From Arabidopsis thaliana (Eukaryota; Streptophyta; Magnoliopsida; Brassicales; Brassicaceae): 64,000 nt of DNA. Below, in pieces: positions 1-9,875 of the stretch; positions within the stretch are counted from its first letter, which is position 1, and each line of letters begins with the position of its first letter. Location: positions 930,101 through 994,100 of the forward strand of contig NC_003074.8 of the NCBI RefSeq assembly GCF_000001735.4, given 5' to 3'. The notes beneath the pieces were generated by a model, which was not told where the DNA came from, ran no database searches, and saw only the letters and a program-made list of their open reading frames with translations. The translations under genes and the position numbers were made by a program.

Positions 1-187
1 CTCTTTACCAAAAACAGAACGGTAATGTAAATTATAACAGATTACGCCCAAATGTTATAGACAATCAATAATCACCCGTCTAATCTCCAATTCATCAATC
101 CTTTAGTCCAAAACACTTGAATATATAAAAAAGAAAAGTTGCAACAAATCTTGTTCCAGTACAAAACAAAAGAAAATACTCCAAACT

Positions 188-1388
188 TTACCAAGAGACA
201 AAACTTGATTTAGGTTTGAAGCAACTATTTAAGAACCATCGAGCAGAAGAGAAAGATATTGGAGACGAAGCAGTAAGAGCTGGTTGATACACTTGGACCA
301 CTTTCTTGGTTTTAATATGGTATACGCTAATACCGCTTTCAGCATTGCGTACAAACCTCCTCCTAGGTCGATAAGGCGGGTCAGCATAAAAATATATGCA
401 ATTTTTCATAACTCCATCTTTGGCTGCAACAGTTATTCCTAGATCAAAAATAAATGCTTCGTCTCCTAAAGAATTGGTTCTGCTCCATTCTAATGATTTA
501 GGATCCATCTTGTAGACACCCCCACTGTGTATAACGATCAAAACTTGTCCTGACAAAGTCACAGCAAGATTCTTGCCGCAAAACGAATCATTACCATAAT
601 TCGGAGATTTGAAACTTGCACATTGTATTGGAGAAGCATCAGCGTGGGAGAAATCAAGAACAGTGACGTGAGTATCAGTAAGCACGTAAAGCTTGCTTTC
701 TTTACACACCATATCCACGCATCGTTGATTCATTAAAGGTTGAATCACTTTCCAGTTATTCTTGTCATCTCCTTTCTTGTGATATGCAAAAAAGCCATCA
801 TAATTCCAAACAACTAAGTAGTCTCTGGTTTCTTCATCTACCCACAAAACAGCTTTGCCTATTCTAAGACACATGACCATATGTGAAGTTTTTTTTTTTT
901 TTTGCAGAATTGTTTTGGTCATTGAGAGTCACCCAAAAATTATTATTATTGATTCTCCAAAATTCTATCGGACATCCATCGGTTGCACCCAGACAAGGAA
1001 GATAAATCCTCTCTCGAGTAAACAGATTCAAGAGATGAAAATCGTTTCTATGGTCTAACATAAGGAACCATCTACCGGAACTGGCCAAACAACGACTACT
1101 AGCTAGATCAAACCCGACATCTCTTAAAGTGTAGCAACTATGGTCACGAGGATTGAACAACTTACATGATGAATTTTCTTTCCAATCTGTGTTGTATGGA
1201 AACATTATGATCCATGGAGTTGTTACTCTGATGCACGATTTCGAGGCGTAATACCATTCTGAAGAAATGCATCTGGCTCGATGAAAATCAGAGAATCTCA
1301 AGCGATCCAAGATCGATATAACCAGGTCTCGGACAAGTGTCGGCTGCTTTGGATCGTCGTTGCATGTCTTTTCCTCGGACTCACTCAT
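188..1388 (-). pseudogene. F-box/DUF295 protein gene, frameshifted (first copy of tandem array)
   Basis: Starts at ATG 1388 (MSESEEKTC), aligned with the start of the intact paralogue at 6220. An N-terminal F-box-like segment (LVRDLVISILDRLRFSDFHR) should bind SKP1 in an SCF ubiquitin ligase. A DUF295-type propeller follows, with the LFTRERI motif, AVLWVDEE and a C-terminal KDGVMKNCIYFY block. The frame breaks in a run of 15 A on the coding strand (15 T at 889-903): the upstream ORF stops near 864, while the rest of the domain is open in another frame to 188. A one-base change in the run would account for it, so recent pseudogenisation, an assembly error, or a read-through allele are all possible. 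It also lacks about 30 residues present in the intact copy just before AVLWVDE. Probably corresponds to AT3G03730; symbol withheld. Confidence 0.8.
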
Positions 1389-1577
1389 CTAGGGTTTGTC
1401 TCCTGCTTCTTCTAATCAAGATACTTATATATGTTTGTTCATTTTTATTTCTTTTTGGTTAATTTCTTAAAATAAATGAATTTATTGGAAATAAATATAT
1501 CTGAAAATGTTTTTATATTAAAAAAAAATACATAAAGACTTTATAATACGGTACGGTGCACTAGTTTGTTATATTGA

Positions 1578-1984
1578 AAATGATCAAGTACATTTGGTCC
1601 ATGTTAAGTCGGTGAGAATTAATTTCCAAATCAAATTTTCAGTACTCTACACAAGTTAGATTATAAAATGATGCTTTCTTTCTTGATCGGTTTTGAGAAT
1701 CAGTCTTTTGGCAATTTGATATAGCTAATGACTTGTTAAGCTCATGATCAACACTTAAACCCATGGAAGAAATGTTGGTGGGAACTAAAAGCCAAATTTA
1801 TCTACAAAAACAAAACCATCTTAAGAGGATTCGTTGTTGATATTGAGTACGATTTTTCAAACTTTTCTAAGTCCAACACACTTGAATATAAAAGAAAACT
1901 TGCAAACACTCTTGTTCCAAGAGAGACAAGAAAATACTGTAGCCTTACAAAAAAGACAAAACTAGATAGTTTTAAAGCAACCAT
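1578..1984. repeat. Direct repeat of about 400 bp, copy 1
   Basis: Nearly identical to 2843-3247 in the same orientation, with scattered substitutions and small indels. Copy 2 is the immediate 3' flank of the decayed F-box gene at 3231-4346, so this is a duplicated F-box 3' end and 3' UTR without its gene body. The two copies bracket a CSN1-like gene fragment. The stretch 1390-1577 upstream of copy 1 is AT-rich, with no gene that I can see. Confidence 0.85.
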
Positions 1985-1987
1985 GCA

Positions 1988-2842
1988 TCACACCCTAAAT
2001 TTCTCCTGGATGAGGATCTCAAGAGCATTCACATGGTCGTGGAGGTATAAGTCCAAAAGTGCTTTGGTTTTGAATGAGTTTTCAAAAAATCCAAGCATGG
2101 TGGTTTAAACATCCTGCAACAAATAAACCAAGCTTGTTTAATTGCCGACAAGTGTATTCAATAGAAATTTTTTAAGAGTTATATATTACCCTCCAAGAGT
2201 TTTTCTAATCAAGTGTTGGAAATGGTGGCCAACTTTTTGACTTCCCATCCTCTCAGAAATCTCCTAAAAAATCATCAATAAAAAAAGTTTACAAGTCGGC
2301 TTATTTATTTTTATATATATATAATCGATTAATATTGTATTACCTCAAGCTCATCTTTTTTCATCGTGGCAAGACCACACCATGCCGTGTACATGAACAA
2401 ATCCTCCCAAGTAAAGAGGTCAAAAGAGTTTTTTGACCACTTGGCATAGCATTTGACCAAATGCGCAAACTGCGAAAACAATAAATATTGATGAATATAA
2501 GTTATACCAAACATAATTATAAACAAAACATAAATATATCTATATGAGTTTACGTACCAAAACAGCGGCTGTGTAATAGTGGCCTAAAGCCATGTTGGCT
2601 AAGCCTCGTCCACATAAGGATTTATAATGGATTGCTTTCCTGTCATCAGCGTCATCAAGCTTGGGTGCGTTTGTAGATAGTTCAATCGAAAGAATGCGCG
2701 CATCCTCGAACCTTCGGCAATGGAATGCCGAGATCACAAGCAAAATACACACGGGAAGCCTAATCAACGTACCATAAGCGTCCTCTAGATGTCCAGAATT
2801 GTATTGATATCGACCAAGTTGGTCCATGTTAAGTCGGTGCAC
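1988..2842 (-). pseudogene. CSN1 (COP9 signalosome subunit 1)-like gene fragment
   Basis: Four exon-like blocks with good splice sites on the minus strand: 2558-2842, 2344-2469, 2190-2263 and 1988-2113. The first three join in phase. The translation follows CSN1/FUS6 in order: a YNSGHLEDAY block (CSN1 YxxGxLxDAxK), SLCGRGLANMALGHY (CSN1 asGLAhLeLkkYk), then TAWCGLATMKKDELEV (CSN1 yGGLCALAsFDRSELK), then CLDF and LLDLYLHDHV (CSN1 CLEYLasLKsNLLLDIHLHDHV). The N-terminal third and the C-terminal PCI/winged-helix end are missing, and the last exon has a frameshift between CLDF and LLDLYLHDHV. CSN1 is part of the deneddylase that acts on cullin-RING ligases. This fragment cannot be a complete subunit. 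It looks like an unprocessed, captured or duplicated piece, because its introns are kept. Confidence 0.8.
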
Positions 2843-3247
2843 ATCAAGTACATTTGGTCCATGTTAAGTCGGTGAGAATTAATTTCCAAATCAAAATTTC
2901 AGTACTCTACACGAGTTAGATTATAAAATGATGCTCTTTCTTGATCGGTTTTGAGAATCAGTCTTTTGGTAATTTGATATAGCTAATGACTTGTTAAGCT
3001 CATGATCAACACTTAAACCCATGGAAGAAATGTTGATGGGAACTAAAAGCCAAATTTATCTACAAAAACAAAACCATCTAAAGAGGATTAGTTGTTGATA
3101 TATAGATAATTTGAGTACGATTTTTCAAACCTTTCTAAGTCCAAAACACTTGAATATAAAAAGAAAACTTGTAAACACTCTTGTTCCACGAGAGACAAGC
3201 AAATAATGTAGCCTTACAAAAAAGACAAAACTAGATAGTTTTAAAGC
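2843..3247. repeat. Direct repeat of about 400 bp, copy 2 (3' flank of F-box gene 2)
   Basis: Second copy of the 1578-1984 sequence. At the junction with the CSN1-like fragment a 20-bp stretch ending in aagtcggtg occurs twice, at about 2820 and 2858. The same stretch also lies at the start of copy 1 near 1598. Such short homology suggests template switching or unequal exchange. Confidence 0.85.
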
Positions 3248-4346
3248 AAACATTTTCCACCGATAGTGGGGAAAAACCAACGAGCATCCTGAATAGTATT
3301 GGCAATGAAGCAGTAAGATGTTCAAACACTTGGATCACCTTTTTGGTCCCAATATGGTAGATGAAAATACTGTTACCGTTATCACCGCATAGACTAATCC
3401 CACTGTACTTATGAAAATGATCATTACTAAATATATGCAATTTTTCATAACTCCATCTTTTGCTGCAACAATTATTCCAAGATCCAAAATCAATGCTTCG
3501 TCCCCTATAGATTTGATTATGCTCCATTTTGATGACTTAGGATCCAACTTGTAGACGAAGAATAAGAACGTCCCAGGATGTGGTTCCACTCTGCTAGCAA
3601 TGACCAAAACTTCTCCAGACAAAGTCACAACAGGACTTTTGTGAAACTCCAGATAAAAAATAAACTTGCACATTCCATTGGAGAATCACTACGGGAGAAA
3701 TCAAACACAGTGACTCGAGTATCACTAAACACGTAAAGCTTGCTTTCTTTACACACCATATCAACGCATCGTTGATTCTTTAAAGGCTCAATCACTTTCC
3801 AGCTATTGTTTCCATCTCCATTCTTGCGATATGCAAAAATGTCACCGTAACTCCAAGCAACTAAGTAATCTCTGCTTTTTTCATCTACCCACAAAACCGC
3901 AGTGTCTAGTCTATTCGTAATATTCATCGGAAATCCATCGGTTGATTCTAGAGACGGAAGAGGAATCCTCTCTCGAGTAAACAGATTCAAAACGTGGAAA
4001 TCGTTGTTATAGTCTAACATAAGGAACCAGCTATCGGACTGGCCAAACAACGACTCCTAGCCATATCAAACCTGAGATCTCTTACTATGTAGGAACTATA
4101 GTTACGAGGATCATACAACTTACATGAATCGTTGTTTCTTTCAACAAATTCGTTCGGAAAGAGGATGATCCATGGAGTTGATGGTCCTCCGATGCATGAT
4201 TCCGAAGCAGTGTACCATAATGAAGAAATGCATCTGGCTCGATGGAAATCAACAAAGCTCAAACGTTCCAAGATTGATCTAATCAGGTCCACGACAAGTA
4301 TAGGCTGGTTCGAATCGTCGCATGTCTTTTCGTTGGAATCCCACAT
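3231..4346 (-). pseudogene. F-box/DUF295 protein gene, multiply frameshifted (second copy)
   Basis: The start aligned with its paralogues is ATG 4346 (MWDSNEKTC); an in-frame ATG lies at 4364. Homology to the intact copy at 5039-6220 runs through the whole length but jumps frame at least four times: near 4045 (one base lost in the tract encoding LASSGSWFL), near 3665, near 3420 and near 3285. It also lacks about 30 residues before AVLWVDEK. Recognisable blocks are the F-box helix (LIRSILERLSFVDFHRARC), LFTRERIPLPSLES, VDMVCKESKLYVF, VTLSGEVLV and IGDEALILDLGI. No full protein is possible, so this is a decayed member of the array. Confidence 0.9.
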
Positions 4347-4380
4347 CTCCTTCTTCAGGGACATTTTTTTACGATTTTGA

Positions 4381-5038
4381 ATATTAGGGTTTATGCTCTG
4401 TTCTAAACAGGGGACTCAAGTAATCTGACGCTATGAGTTTGTTGTGGTTTTTAAAATAATATTATTATTTTTGTTTTAAAAGACCAACATTATTATCCAT
4501 TGAGAAAGAAAGAAAGAAAACTAATATTTGAGTTTTTTCATTAAAGAATCTGTTCTTTTTTTCTTTTGGAAATAACAAATACAAAATCCATAAGCATTTG
4601 TACATATATATATACTTTCTTTTTTATAAGAAATATTTTATCAGTTGTTCATAAAACAATATGTGTTTTAAGAAATTATATCATTATAAACAATAAAATA
4701 AATCTAAAAAAATCATCTTATAAGTAAAATATATATATATTTTTTTATAAGTAAAATATTGGAAACTCCAGTTATAAAATAAAAGCTAAAAGTCTAAAAC
4801 AGATTACCATACACATGTTGTTAAAAACAAAATCCAAAAACCAATTAAAATGCTACTGCCCATTTATAAAGACTTTTTCTTCCCACAAAAGTTTGAAGCA
4901 ATTTCCAGCTTTATTAGAAGCAAAGTGATGGTGTCTTTTTATTCAAATGTCAAATGCTACTTTTAGATATCTAGAAAAAAAAAAGAGAAAATAATCAACC
5001 CTTACCAAAAGACAAAACTTGGTATAGGTTTAGAGCAA
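4381..5038. other. AT-rich intergenic spacer
   Basis: Between F-box copies 2 and 3. It has poly-A/T runs and short (TA)n tracts around 4730-4750. I see no gene or RNA here; it holds the promoter of copy 2 and the 3' flank of copy 3. Confidence 0.6.
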
Positions 5039-6220
5039 CTAGTTTCCACCAAAAGTGGGAAAAAACCAACGAGCATCCTTAAATAGTATTGGCGATGAAG
5101 TAGTAAGATGTTCAAACTCTTGGACCTTCTTCTTGGTTTTAATATGGTAGATGCAAATCCCGTACTTATCATCATTGCATAGACTAACCCCTTTATATCT
5201 AAGTAACTCATGATGACTAAAATATATGCAATTTCTCATAACTCCATCTTTGGCTGCAACCGTGATTCCTAGGTCCAAAATCAATGCTTCGTCTCCTATA
5301 GACTTGATTAATCTCCATTCTGATGATTTAGGATCTATCTTGTAGAGTTTGACGAAGCATTTCTTTGGATTGCTTGAAATGATCAAAACTTCTCCAGACA
5401 ATGTCACAGCAAGATTCCTGACATAGTAATCATCATTCGGAGATGGGGGAGTTGCATATTCCACTGGAGAATGACCACCGGAGAAATCAAACACAGAAAT
5501 ATTTCGAGCTGGATTAAGCACGTAAAGTTTGCCTTCTTTAAACACCATGTTGATGCATCCTTGATGCTTTGAAGGTTGAAACACTTTCCAGCTATTATTG
5601 TCACCTCCTTTCTTGTGATATGCAAAAGTGCTATGATGAAACCAAACAACAAAGTAATCTCCGTTTTTTTCATCTACCCACAAAACCGCATCGCTTATTC
5701 TAAGATCGCTGTTTTTACCATAAGAAATAAGTCCATGAGCTTTGTAATACATAGACATCTCGAAACCACAGTCACCGGTTCTCACAAACTTCATCTGCAA
5801 TCCATCAATTGATTCCAGAGACGGAAGAGGAATTCTCTCTCGAGTAAATAGATTCAAGAGATGAAAATCAGTTTTATGGTCTAACATAAGGAACCAGCTA
5901 CCGGAACTTGCCAAACAACGACTCCTAACCATATCAAACCCGAGATCTCTTATTGTGTATGAACTATGATCACGAGGATCAATTGACTTACACGAATCGT
6001 TGTTGGTTTTCACATGTTCGTTTGGAAAGAGGATGATCCATGGAGCTGTTGGATTTGTTCCTCCAATGCATGATTTCGAAGCGGAATACCATACTGAAGA
6101 AACACATCTAGCTCGATGAAAATCTACAAAGCTCAAGCGTTCCAAGACCAATCTAACCAAGTCCAGGACAAGTATTGGCTGCTTCGCATCGTTGCATGTC
6201 TTTTTGTTGGAATCGCTCAT
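5039..6220 (-). CDS. F-box/DUF295 protein, intact single-exon copy
   Basis: One uninterrupted ORF. An upstream ATG at 6262 adds 14 residues, but ATG 6220 (MSDSNKKTC) matches the starts of both neighbouring copies and is preferred, giving about 393 aa. Residues about 12-50 form an F-box (LVLDLVRLVLERLSFVDFHRARC), which docks SKP1 in SCF E3 ligases. The remainder is a DUF295 domain, expected to form a propeller that recruits an unknown substrate, with LFTRERIPLPSLES, AVLWVDEKNGD, NLAVTLSGEVLI and DEALILDLGITVAAKDGV. No transmembrane segment is seen. It is the only intact member of a three-copy minus-strand array, so the array shows birth-and-death evolution. DUF295 F-box genes are expanded in Arabidopsis and few have known substrates. 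Confidence 0.88.
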   Translation of the reverse strand: MSDSNKKTCNDAKQPILVLDLVRLVLERLSFVDFHRARCVSSVWYSASKSCIGGTNPTAPWIILFPNEHVKTNNDSCKSIDPRDHSSYTIRDLGFDMVRSRCLASSGSWFLMLDHKTDFHLLNLFTRERIPLPSLESIDGLQMKFVRTGDCGFEMSMYYKAHGLISYGKNSDLRISDAVLWVDEKNGDYFVVWFHHSTFAYHKKGGDNNSWKVFQPSKHQGCINMVFKEGKLYVLNPARNISVFDFSGGHSPVEYATPPSPNDDYYVRNLAVTLSGEVLIISSNPKKCFVKLYKIDPKSSEWRLIKSIGDEALILDLGITVAAKDGVMRNCIYFSHHELLRYKGVSLCNDDKYGICIYHIKTKKKVQEFEHLTTSSPILFKDARWFFPTFGGN

Positions 6221-6262
6221 CTCCTTCTTCTTCTGTTTCTTCTGTGTCACGGCCAAGCACAA

Positions 6263-7005
6263 AACCCTAATTATATAACGCTTCCCTTTCGTTTCTCAGC
6301 GACCTAATCAACAATTTGTATATTATTGAATTAACATATTATTTGATTTTTCCTTTTAAACTATCTTAATAAATTACTTATAAATTACAAATATTTTCCT
6401 TATTTTATTTCCTAATTCTTGATTCAAATTAAGATATTGTCCTGTTCCACGATTCCATCTTCACTCTTTAACATATATAGTTTTTTTTTTAGAGGATCAA
6501 TATAGTGTAGCCCAATTTGTCAAATTTATATTTTCATAACATTTTCCTTTTAATTAGTTCCTCAATTTCTTACTAAAACTTTTCCATTTAATTTAGTCTG
6601 AAATATATTTTCGTTCCCGAATCCGTGGTTATCAAACGGCTTTACCCAACTTTTGGTGGCAAATGGTTGCTTTGAAGTTGAAGGCTGTCGAGTTTTGTGT
6701 GTTTTGGTAAAAGATTATTTCTTTTACTTTATGCTCTTAGTATTTATCCAAGGAGTTAACACTTGTAGAAAACTGAACAAGCTTACTGAATTTATATTGA
6801 TGATGAGTGTTTTAGTTTATCATACTAGTAACTCCAATTATTACACGGAAAGCGTATTACAACAACAATACTAAATCGTCTCCTATGATCCACATAGTAT
6901 TCGACAGTGGAAACACTAAGTTACAAGATCTCCGCTTCATGATGTCTGATCCTAACTTCAGCTTACTCGGATTGTCCTTTGGCTTTTTTATTACCTTTTA
7001 TTTGC
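6263..7005. other. Intergenic spacer, 3' flank of BPM4
   Basis: AT-rich DNA between the F-box array and BPM4. The open frames seen here (for example 6653-6874) are short, lack homology that I recognise and have no Kozak or splice support. Nothing else seen. Confidence 0.5.
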
Positions 7006-9707
7006 TCAATCTTCTAGTTCTGCCATTGGGTCATCACTGTTATTGTTGTCATTATTGTTTCTACCGCTTCCATTAGCGTTCACAACTTCGACCCAAACAC
7101 TCTGGCTTCTCTCTGCTCCTCCATTGATATCTCCCCAAGTCTGTGCTTGTCTTCCGTTTGTCTCAGCTCCACCGTCTGAGAATTGGCCCCATACGCTTCT
7201 CGTCTTCCCTCCTCCTCCGCTTAACTCCTCTTCGCAACCCGCAACTGTTTTCAGAAGCTCAGACTGAAGTGACGGGCAGTGTTCCCTTAGATAATCAAAC
7301 CCATCTGACCTCATAACAGCTGCATCAAGAAAAATGTTTATGCAATGTAAGTTTGGTGTGAAATCAATTTCAGTGATGAGCCTGTCAGAAAAGATCATTA
7401 CCGATGAGATTTTCTGCTGCGAATTTCAGACAAACGGATTTCAAGGCGGAAGCATTGTAACGGTCAGCAAGCGCCAAAATATTTGCAACGGAATCTACTG
7501 ATATATCCTTGCAGAGCACTGACTCGCACATTAGACTTAATCTAGGCAACTTGTATTTATCAGCGGCTCCTAGTAGCTTTGCAGCTAATGTGTCTGAGGC
7601 AGATGGACCAACAGATGAACCGGAAGATGATGATGACTCTGCATCTTCAATGAGAGCATCCTTGTATATGTAGTGGAGCAAAGCCTTCACCAGAAATGCA
7701 TCAAAACAATTAGAGAGAAATGCGATGCGTTTACATTGTGTGATGTTACATACTTGGTGTCAAAAAGTTGAGAGAAAGTTTACCTTGAAAACCTTAGGCT
7801 CCATGTCAGTAACTTCGATATCACGATCTTCTTCTCCCGTAACATCGAGGAACTCGCTTTCAAAGACAGGAGATCGAGCAGCCAATACTAACCTGTGAGC
7901 ACGGAACTTTTCACCAGAGACGTTAAAAGTTATATCTGAACCGTCCTCGTTCTCTAGAAGCATCCCGAAATGAGATCCAATATCAGATGCAGGGACATGA
8001 ATAGAATGTAACCGTGGGCAATCTATTTCTGAGACCACAACTCCCACGGTGCAATTAATTTTCAGACAATCATCCTTCAGAAAATCAGATGTTTCCAGCA
8101 TAAGTCTTCGAAAAAAGCGCTTGTAGCCCCTGTAAGCATATAAAATTGAATAAGGATCCGTTGAGCGAAACAGGGAAGTACAAAACTCTAAGAGGGAATT
8201 ATTCCTCTGCATTAATAAGCAATGAGATCTTTCTAATAGAGAGACAAATCAAAGCCAAAGGCATCACCTTCAAGAAGAAGAAACCAGAGACAATGGTTGA
8301 TTAATTCATACAAGCAGACTTAACAACAGATGTTTAAAAAAGCAGGAAAACCAAATGTACGAATATTGAGAGCAAAAGACAATACTCTGTTGCTTAACTC
8401 ATACAAGAAGTTTCAAACCTAACATGAACAGTTTCATAAAAGCAAGGTTTGTGCTGCTATATGCAGGTAAACAGTAAGCAATGTTCCTACTTCAGAATTA
8501 GCCTACCATATTGAAAGAATTGGTGCCTATATAGTAAAACATCACAATGACAGGTCTTTGAAATCATGCCAACATGTGAAAACACAATACTTTTCAAGAA
8601 AATCCTAAATATCATCAGTCCAAACCCTCTCTCGTTCCCAATCAAGTTTCCTTAACTACAGAACCAACGCTACATGCTGGTGAAGCAGCAGGAACCAAAT
8701 TCTGTTTATGAAAAGTTCAGGTAAACTAGTTACAGAATGTCCAAAACAGGTAATAGAACCTTCATATTCTAGAAACTTGCTTCTTCTACTCAAAGCCCTC
8801 TCTCTTTCCATACGTCACAGACTCACAGTTTCAAGCAGACCACAAAAATAAAGCCAAGCAGCCTCCAGCATAAAAAATAAAGAACATTGTTTATCGCTCT
8901 CACCACCCATCTTTCAATTTCATATACAGGTCACACAACAAAAAAGAAACAAACAGATTGAGAAATCCACAGCTAATGTATCTTTATTTCCTCTGAATTT
9001 CTCAATCTCTTTTATATTTTTTAATGTTGTGAGCTCAATCTCATTTTGCCTTCAACAATCTACACTCTTGAGTCTTGACCACTAATAACATCCGTAACCT
9101 CATATAAACCCCAACAAAGGAGCAAAATTTGTTCTAAAAGTAATGAGCTTTCACTAGAAATCAGAGACCCTAAGCCAATTCTTCACCAAACCCTAGCAAA
9201 ATGGCTAAGAGAAAAATAAAAAAATTGAAAAGAAGAAATCGAAGAAACGAACCACATGCTGCCACGATACTTGAGAGTATAAGGACCGCTCTCAAGAGCA
9301 CGATCGAAGTGGCTATGAACCTTATGCTTCCCTTTACCACTCTGATCAAGCAAAGAAAGCTCAAAAAGAGCCCTAACATCGGTACCATCGCTAGCTAAAG
9401 CAATGAAAACGGAGACATAAGCCGAATTATCCTCAGGATTCTTGCCATCAGGATAGAAATAGATAGCCCATTGATAACCCCCGACGGTGAAAGTATCGCT
9501 GGCGATGTGTTTTCCGATCCCGATTCCTTTAGCCAAAGAATAGCCTTTGATTGTGAAGCTGTGTGATCCGTTTATGGTCTGTGTCACCGAGAGAGAAGTC
9601 GTCGTCGGTGGCGATGGCATTTCGAAATTTCGTCGTTGTTGCTCGCTCTTTTGCAATGGATTTTGTCTTTGTAAGTTTTTTTCCTCTGTGAAAATGACAG
9701 ATTTCAT
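7006..9707 (-). CDS. BPM4: BPM4: MATH-BTB substrate adaptor of CUL3 E3 ligases
   Basis: Four coding exons read from splice sites: 9253-9707, 7784-8129, 7402-7684 and 7006-7319, joining to 465 codons plus stop. Exon 1 carries the MATH domain ([14 protein letters not shown], residues about 45-165, ending RGSMW) that binds degradation substrates. Exons 2-3 carry the BTB/POZ domain ([41 protein letters not shown]) that binds CUL3A/B and dimerises, followed by a BACK-like helix ([18 protein letters not shown]). The C-terminus is Asn/Gly/Asp-rich and ends [12 protein letters not shown] proteins target HD-ZIP (ATHB6), ERF/AP2, MYB and PP2CA proteins. Start ATG 9707 (MKSVIFTEE) is used; a second in-frame ATG is at 9620. 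It is divergent from SUVR3 across only 168 bp. The first intron is about 1.1 kb. Confidence 0.95.
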
Positions 9708-9875
9708 TACACAGACCAAAGCGACGGTAGTAAATCTATAGTTATGATTAACACAAAAAAACTCGCCATTTTTCTTTAAAAAATTCTTACTGAAGTGAAA
9801 TTAAAATAGAATTTAAGGATATAAATAGAATTAAACGCAACGACGTCGTTTGTATATCGCTGGCTGAGAAAAAAT
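9708..9875. promoter_or_regulatory. Shared divergent promoter between BPM4 and SUVR3
   Basis: Only 168 bp separate the two start codons, so 5' UTRs and promoters must overlap. The stretch is AT-rich and includes a cgacgtcgtt palindrome (9841-9850, a C/ACGT-type bZIP core). No clear TATA element is visible for either gene. Confidence 0.55.

Noticed and set aside
3125-3325. Similar short minus-strand ORFs at 1802-1984 and 3125-3325 as a possible small gene pair
   Set aside because: They are shadows of the duplicated F-box 3' flank; the similarity is due to the direct repeat.
6221-6262. Upstream ATG for the intact F-box gene
   Set aside because: MSDSNKK at 6220 aligns with the starts of both sister copies, and the extra 14 residues have no counterpart.
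6653-6874. Plus-strand 73-codon ORF
   Set aside because: AT-rich, no family similarity, no splice or promoter context; likely chance.
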